Positions 5,400 through 8,589 of a stretch of DNA of 8,589 nucleotides are shown in pieces. The notes beneath the pieces are model-generated. The model was not told the DNA's origin. It was given only the letters and a program-made list of their open reading frames with translations, and did not search any database. A program made the position numbers and the translations under genes. Within the stretch, counting starts at the first letter, position 1; every line of letters begins with the position of its first letter. Source of the stretch: Deltaproteobacteria bacterium (GTDB lineage: Bacteria > UBA10199 > JACPAL01 > JACOUP01); NCBI GenBank assembly GCA_030649435.1, contig JAUSKE010000144.1, positions 1 through 8,589 of the forward strand, given 5' to 3'.

Positions 5400-8300
5400 T
5401 GCCTAAACGTACCGATATCAAAAAAATCATGCTGATCGGTTCTGGTCCAATTGTGATCGGACAGGCGTGCGAGTTTGATTACTCCGGAACCCAGGCCTGC
5501 AAGGCGTTGAAAGAAGAAGGGTACCAGGTGGTGCTCGTCAACTCCAACCCAGCGACCATCATGACGGACCCTGACTTTGCCGACAGGACCTATATTGAAC
5601 CACTCGTCCCCGAAATCGTCGAAAAGATCATTGAGAAAGAGAGGCCGGATGCCTTATTGCCAACCCTTGGGGGACAAACGGCTCTTAATATTGCCGTCGC
5701 CTTGGCAGAAAGTGGGGTCCTCGACCATTACAAGGTTGAGTTGATCGGGGCCAAGTTACCCAGCATCAAAAAGGCGGAAGACCGTGAACTCTTCAAGAGG
5801 GCGATGAAAAAGATCGGACTCGCCGTCCCGGAAGGGAAAACCGTCACCTCAGTCGAAGAGGGAAAGCTCTTCGGCAAAAAGATCGGACTGCCGATCATTA
5901 TCCGTCCTTCTTTCACCCTCGGTGGAACTGGTGGGAGTATCGCCAGGACCGAAAAGGAGCTGGAAGAACAACTCCATTGGGGGCTTTCTTCAAGCCCGAT
6001 CCATCAGATCCTGATGGAGCAATCGGTCCTTGGGTGGAAAGAGTATGAGTTAGAGGTGATGCGTGACTTCAAAGACAATGTCGTCATCATCTGTTCTATC
6101 GAAAACTTTGACCCAATGGGGATCCACACCGGCGACTCCATCACCGTTGCCCCGGCCCAAACATTGACGGATAAAGAATACCAGATCATGCGGGATGCAG
6201 GGGTCGCGATCATTCGAGAGATCGGCGTCGACACCGGTGGTTCGAATATTCAGTTTGGCATCAATCCAAAAACTGGAGAGATGGTGGTGATTGAGATGAA
6301 CCCCCGTGTTTCACGAAGTTCGGCACTCGCTTCGAAGGCAACCGGTTTTCCGATCGCCAAGATCGCCACAAAATTGGCGGTTGGTTATTCACTGGATGAG
6401 ATCCAGAACGATATCACCAAGTACACACCGGCCTGTTTTGAACCAACCATCGACTACGTGGTTACCAAGATCCCCCGCTTTACCTTTGAAAAATTCCCCC
6501 AGGCGGATGCCACTTTAACAACACAGATGAAGGCGGTGGGGGAGGTGATGGCGATCGGTCGAACCTTTAAGGAATCGCTCCAGAAGGCGATCCGTTCGCT
6601 CGAAATCGATCGCTACGGTTTTGAATCGATCCTGAAGGAAAAAAAGAAAATCAGAGAGAAATTGAGAATCCCCAATGCAGATCGATTGTGGGTCATCGGA
6701 GATGCCTTTCGTCAGGGGATGACGATCAAAGAAATTTTTGACCTAACCAAGATTGACCCCTGGTTCCTTCAAGCGATCGAAGAGATTATCCAGTTTGAAG
6801 AAATCTTGAAGAAAGTGTCGAAGAAAGGGAGGAAAAATCTCCTAAAGAAGGCAAAAGAAATGGGGTTCTCGGACCGACGCCTCGCCTTTCTCTGGAAGAC
6901 AGGGGAATTAGAAGTCCGTCGCCTCCGTAAAAAAGAAAAGATTCTTCCAGTCTACAAGGTTGTCGATACCTGTGCCGCCGAGTTTAAAGCGTACACCCCT
7001 TATCTTTATTCAACCTACGATCAAGAAGATGAGTCGAACGTCACCAAGAAGAAAAAAATTGTGATCCTGGGGGGCGGGCCAAACCGGATCGGGCAGGGGA
7101 TCGAGTTTGACTACTGTTGTGTCCATGCCAGTTTTGCCCTCAAAGAAGAAGGGTTTGAAACAATCATGGTCAACTGTAACCCGGAGACCGTTTCAACCGA
7201 CTACGACACCTCGGATCGGTTGTACTTTGAACCGCTCACCTACGAAGATGTCCTGAACATCATTGAAAAGGAGAAGCCGTTCGGTGTGATCGTCCAATTA
7301 GGGGGTCAAACCCCATTGAAGCTGGCAATTTCTCTTGCCAAGGCGGGCGTTCCGATTATCGGAACCTCTCCTAAAAATATCGACCGGGCTGAAAATCGTG
7401 AACTCTTTTCCACCATGATCCGTAAATTAAAACTCAAACAACCGGAAAATGGGACCGCCCGTTCCCTGGAAGAAGCGGAGAAAATCGCCTGCAAGATTGG
7501 ATTCCCTGTTGTTGTTCGTCCTTCGTACGTCCTTGGGGGGAGGGCGATGGAGATTGTCTACGATAAGGAGTCTCTTCGAGGTTACATGGAAAGGGCAGTG
7601 GTCGCTTCTCCCGAACACCCGATCTTGGTCGACAAGTTTCTTGAGGCAGCGATCGAGATTGACGTCGACAGCCTTTCTGACGGAAAGAATGTGGTCATTG
7701 CCGGGGTGATGGAACATATCGAAGAGGCTGGGATTCACTCCGGTGATAGCGCCACCTGCCTGCCACCTCACTCACTGAAACCAGAAATGATCGATGAAAT
7801 CAGACGACAAACCCGGCTGATGGCGTTGGAACTATCGGTCATCGGTCTTATGAATGTTCAGTATGCTATTAAGGGAGGGGAGATCTATGTCTTAGAGGTC
7901 AACCCTCGAGCTTCGCGAACGGTACCGTTCGTCTCGAAAGCGACAGGAATCCCTTTTGCCAAACTCGCCGCGCGGGTGATGGCCGGCTCGAGCCTTAAGA
8001 AAATTGGTCTCACCAAAGAACGAGTCCCCAAACACCTCTCGGTCAAAGAGTCAGTCTTTCCGTTCAGCAAATTCCCTGGGGTCGATACAATCCTCGGGCC
8101 AGAGATGAAATCGACCGGTGAGGTCATGGGGATTGACTGGACCTTCGGCGCTGCATTCGCCAAGTCGCAGCTCTCTGCCTTCAATGCGCTCCCGATGCAG
8201 GGGCAGGTTTTTTTGAGCGTCCGTAACGAGGACAAGGGGAACGATATCCTGGAAACAGCCCGTACCTTTCGAGACCTCCAATTCGGAATCATTGCGACCC

Positions 8301-8589
8301 TTGGGACCGCTCAATTTTTGAGCGCTAACGGGATCAAGGCGCTACCGATTAATAAGGTGGCGGAAGGAAGTCCTCATATCGTCGACGCCCTGAAGAATGG
8401 CAAGATCTCGCTCGTAATCAATACCCCAGAAGGAAGAAAATCGGCCCTCGATTCTTTTTCGATCCGGCGGACGGCACTCGTCTGTAACATCCCTTATTTT
8501 ACGACCGTGGCGGCAGCCAAGGCGGCGGCCCAAGCGATCTGCGAACTCAAAAGGGCGAGCCTTGAAGTTAGGCCGCTCCAAGAATATCA
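5399..8589 (+). CDS. carB: Carbamoyl-phosphate synthase large subunit, 3'-truncated by the window edge
   Basis: Makes carbamoyl phosphate from bicarbonate, two ATP and the ammonia delivered by CarA. The frame is open for 1063 codons to the last base, so only a few residues of a roughly 1070-residue protein are missing. The two homologous halves are plain: IGSGPIVIGQACEFDYSG near residue 14 and ILGGGPNRIGQGIEFDYC near 556, each followed by a GGQT block and an ATP-grasp domain. Arg129 and Arg169 (RPSFTLGGTGG) sit at the same numbers as in E. coli; the second-site arginine (RPSYVLGGRAM) is 707 against E. coli 715, so about eight linker residues are fewer. EMNPRVSRSSALASKATGFP is intact. The C-terminal allosteric domain, from about 930, keeps Lys946, Thr967, Thr970, Lys986 and Asn1008, matching UMP-binding residues in E. 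coli, so UMP inhibition is plausible. The ATG overlaps the carA stop by one base (TAATG). Confidence 0.98.
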   Translation, partial: MPKRTDIKKIMLIGSGPIVIGQACEFDYSGTQACKALKEEGYQVVLVNSNPATIMTDPDFADRTYIEPLVPEIVEKIIEKERPDALLPTLGGQTALNIAVALAESGVLDHYKVELIGAKLPSIKKAEDRELFKRAMKKIGLAVPEGKTVTSVEEGKLFGKKIGLPIIIRPSFTLGGTGGSIARTEKELEEQLHWGLSSSPIHQILMEQSVLGWKEYELEVMRDFKDNVVIICSIENFDPMGIHTGDSITVAPAQTLTDKEYQIMRDAGVAIIREIGVDTGGSNIQFGINPKTGEMVVIEMNPRVSRSSALASKATGFPIAKIATKLAVGYSLDEIQNDITKYTPACFEPTIDYVVTKIPRFTFEKFPQADATLTTQMKAVGEVMAIGRTFKESLQKAIRSLEIDRYGFESILKEKKKIREKLRIPNADRLWVIGDAFRQGMTIKEIFDLTKIDPWFLQAIEEIIQFEEILKKVSKKGRKNLLKKAKEMGFSDRRLAFLWKTGELEVRRLRKKEKILPVYKVVDTCAAEFKAYTPYLYSTYDQEDESNVTKKKKIVILGGGPNRIGQGIEFDYCCVHASFALKEEGFETIMVNCNPETVSTDYDTSDRLYFEPLTYEDVLNIIEKEKPFGVIVQLGGQTPLKLAISLAKAGVPIIGTSPKNIDRAENRELFSTMIRKLKLKQPENGTARSLEEAEKIACKIGFPVVVRPSYVLGGRAMEIVYDKESLRGYMERAVVASPEHPILVDKFLEAAIEIDVDSLSDGKNVVIAGVMEHIEEAGIHSGDSATCLPPHSLKPEMIDEIRRQTRLMALELSVIGLMNVQYAIKGGEIYVLEVNPRASRTVPFVSKATGIPFAKLAARVMAGSSLKKIGLTKERVPKHLSVKESVFPFSKFPGVDTILGPEMKSTGEVMGIDWTFGAAFAKSQLSAFNALPMQGQVFLSVRNEDKGNDILETARTFRDLQFGIIATLGTAQFLSANGIKALPINKVAEGSPHIVDALKNGKISLVINTPEGRKSALDSFSIRRTALVCNIPYFTTVAAAKAAAQAICELKRASLEVRPLQEY

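Noticed and set aside
7885..8292. 135-residue minus-strand open frame opposite carB
   Set aside because: It lies antisense to the conserved CarB coding frame and has no recognisable motifs. The same applies to the minus-strand frames at 138-431, 308-649, 1487-1921, 4538-4852 and 7427-7771.
5399..8589. Possible frameshift or break in carB
   Set aside because: I read the frame codon by codon to the window end. It is open, with both halves and the allosteric domain in order.

Overview
The window is a compact, entirely plus-strand block of six housekeeping genes: the 3' two-thirds of lepA, then lepB, pyrB, pyrC, carA and nearly all of carB. All six products are recognisable from their active-site motifs. 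I see no tRNA, rRNA, CRISPR array, transposase, phage gene or defence gene. Base composition is close to half G+C by eye and looks even throughout. The organism is a bacterium, probably with a Gram-negative type envelope: the signal peptidase has the larger Gram-negative-like form, the dihydroorotase is type I, and there is no pyrR or pyrI beside pyrB. A deltaproteobacterium-like or Nitrospirota-like lineage would fit this gene order, but I cannot place it firmly from sequence alone.

Layout: positions 1-1181 hold the C-terminal part of elongation factor 4 (LepA). lepB (1181-1924) overlaps it by one base. A 108-base gap, the only real intergenic space, carries a candidate promoter (TTGACA, 17 bases, TATCTA) and then a strong intrinsic-terminator-like hairpin whose 3' arm and T-run merge into the ribosome binding site and TTG start of pyrB (2033-2968). 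pyrC (2965-4239), carA (4236-5399) and carB (5399 to the window end) follow with stop/start overlaps of 4, 4 and 1 bases, so they almost certainly form one translationally coupled operon.

Function: CarA and CarB make carbamoyl phosphate from glutamine, bicarbonate and ATP. PyrB condenses it with aspartate and PyrC closes the ring to dihydroorotate. The operon thus encodes the first three steps of de novo pyrimidine synthesis, split over four polypeptides. LepA and LepB are unrelated to pyrimidines (ribosome function and secretory-protein maturation) and form a common conserved pair.

Two things stand out. First, the terminator-like hairpin cannot simply insulate lepAB from pyrB. Its T-run supplies the first two bases of the pyrB start codon, so any pyrB transcript must cross it; an attenuator and/or a start-masking hairpin is the natural reading. 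Second, carA carries a 58-base palindromic REP-like element (GTAGGGGCG ... CGCCCCTAC) in frame in the linker between its two domains, encoding a basic extra peptide without breaking the gene. Nothing in the window looks like a wholly unknown multi-gene system.
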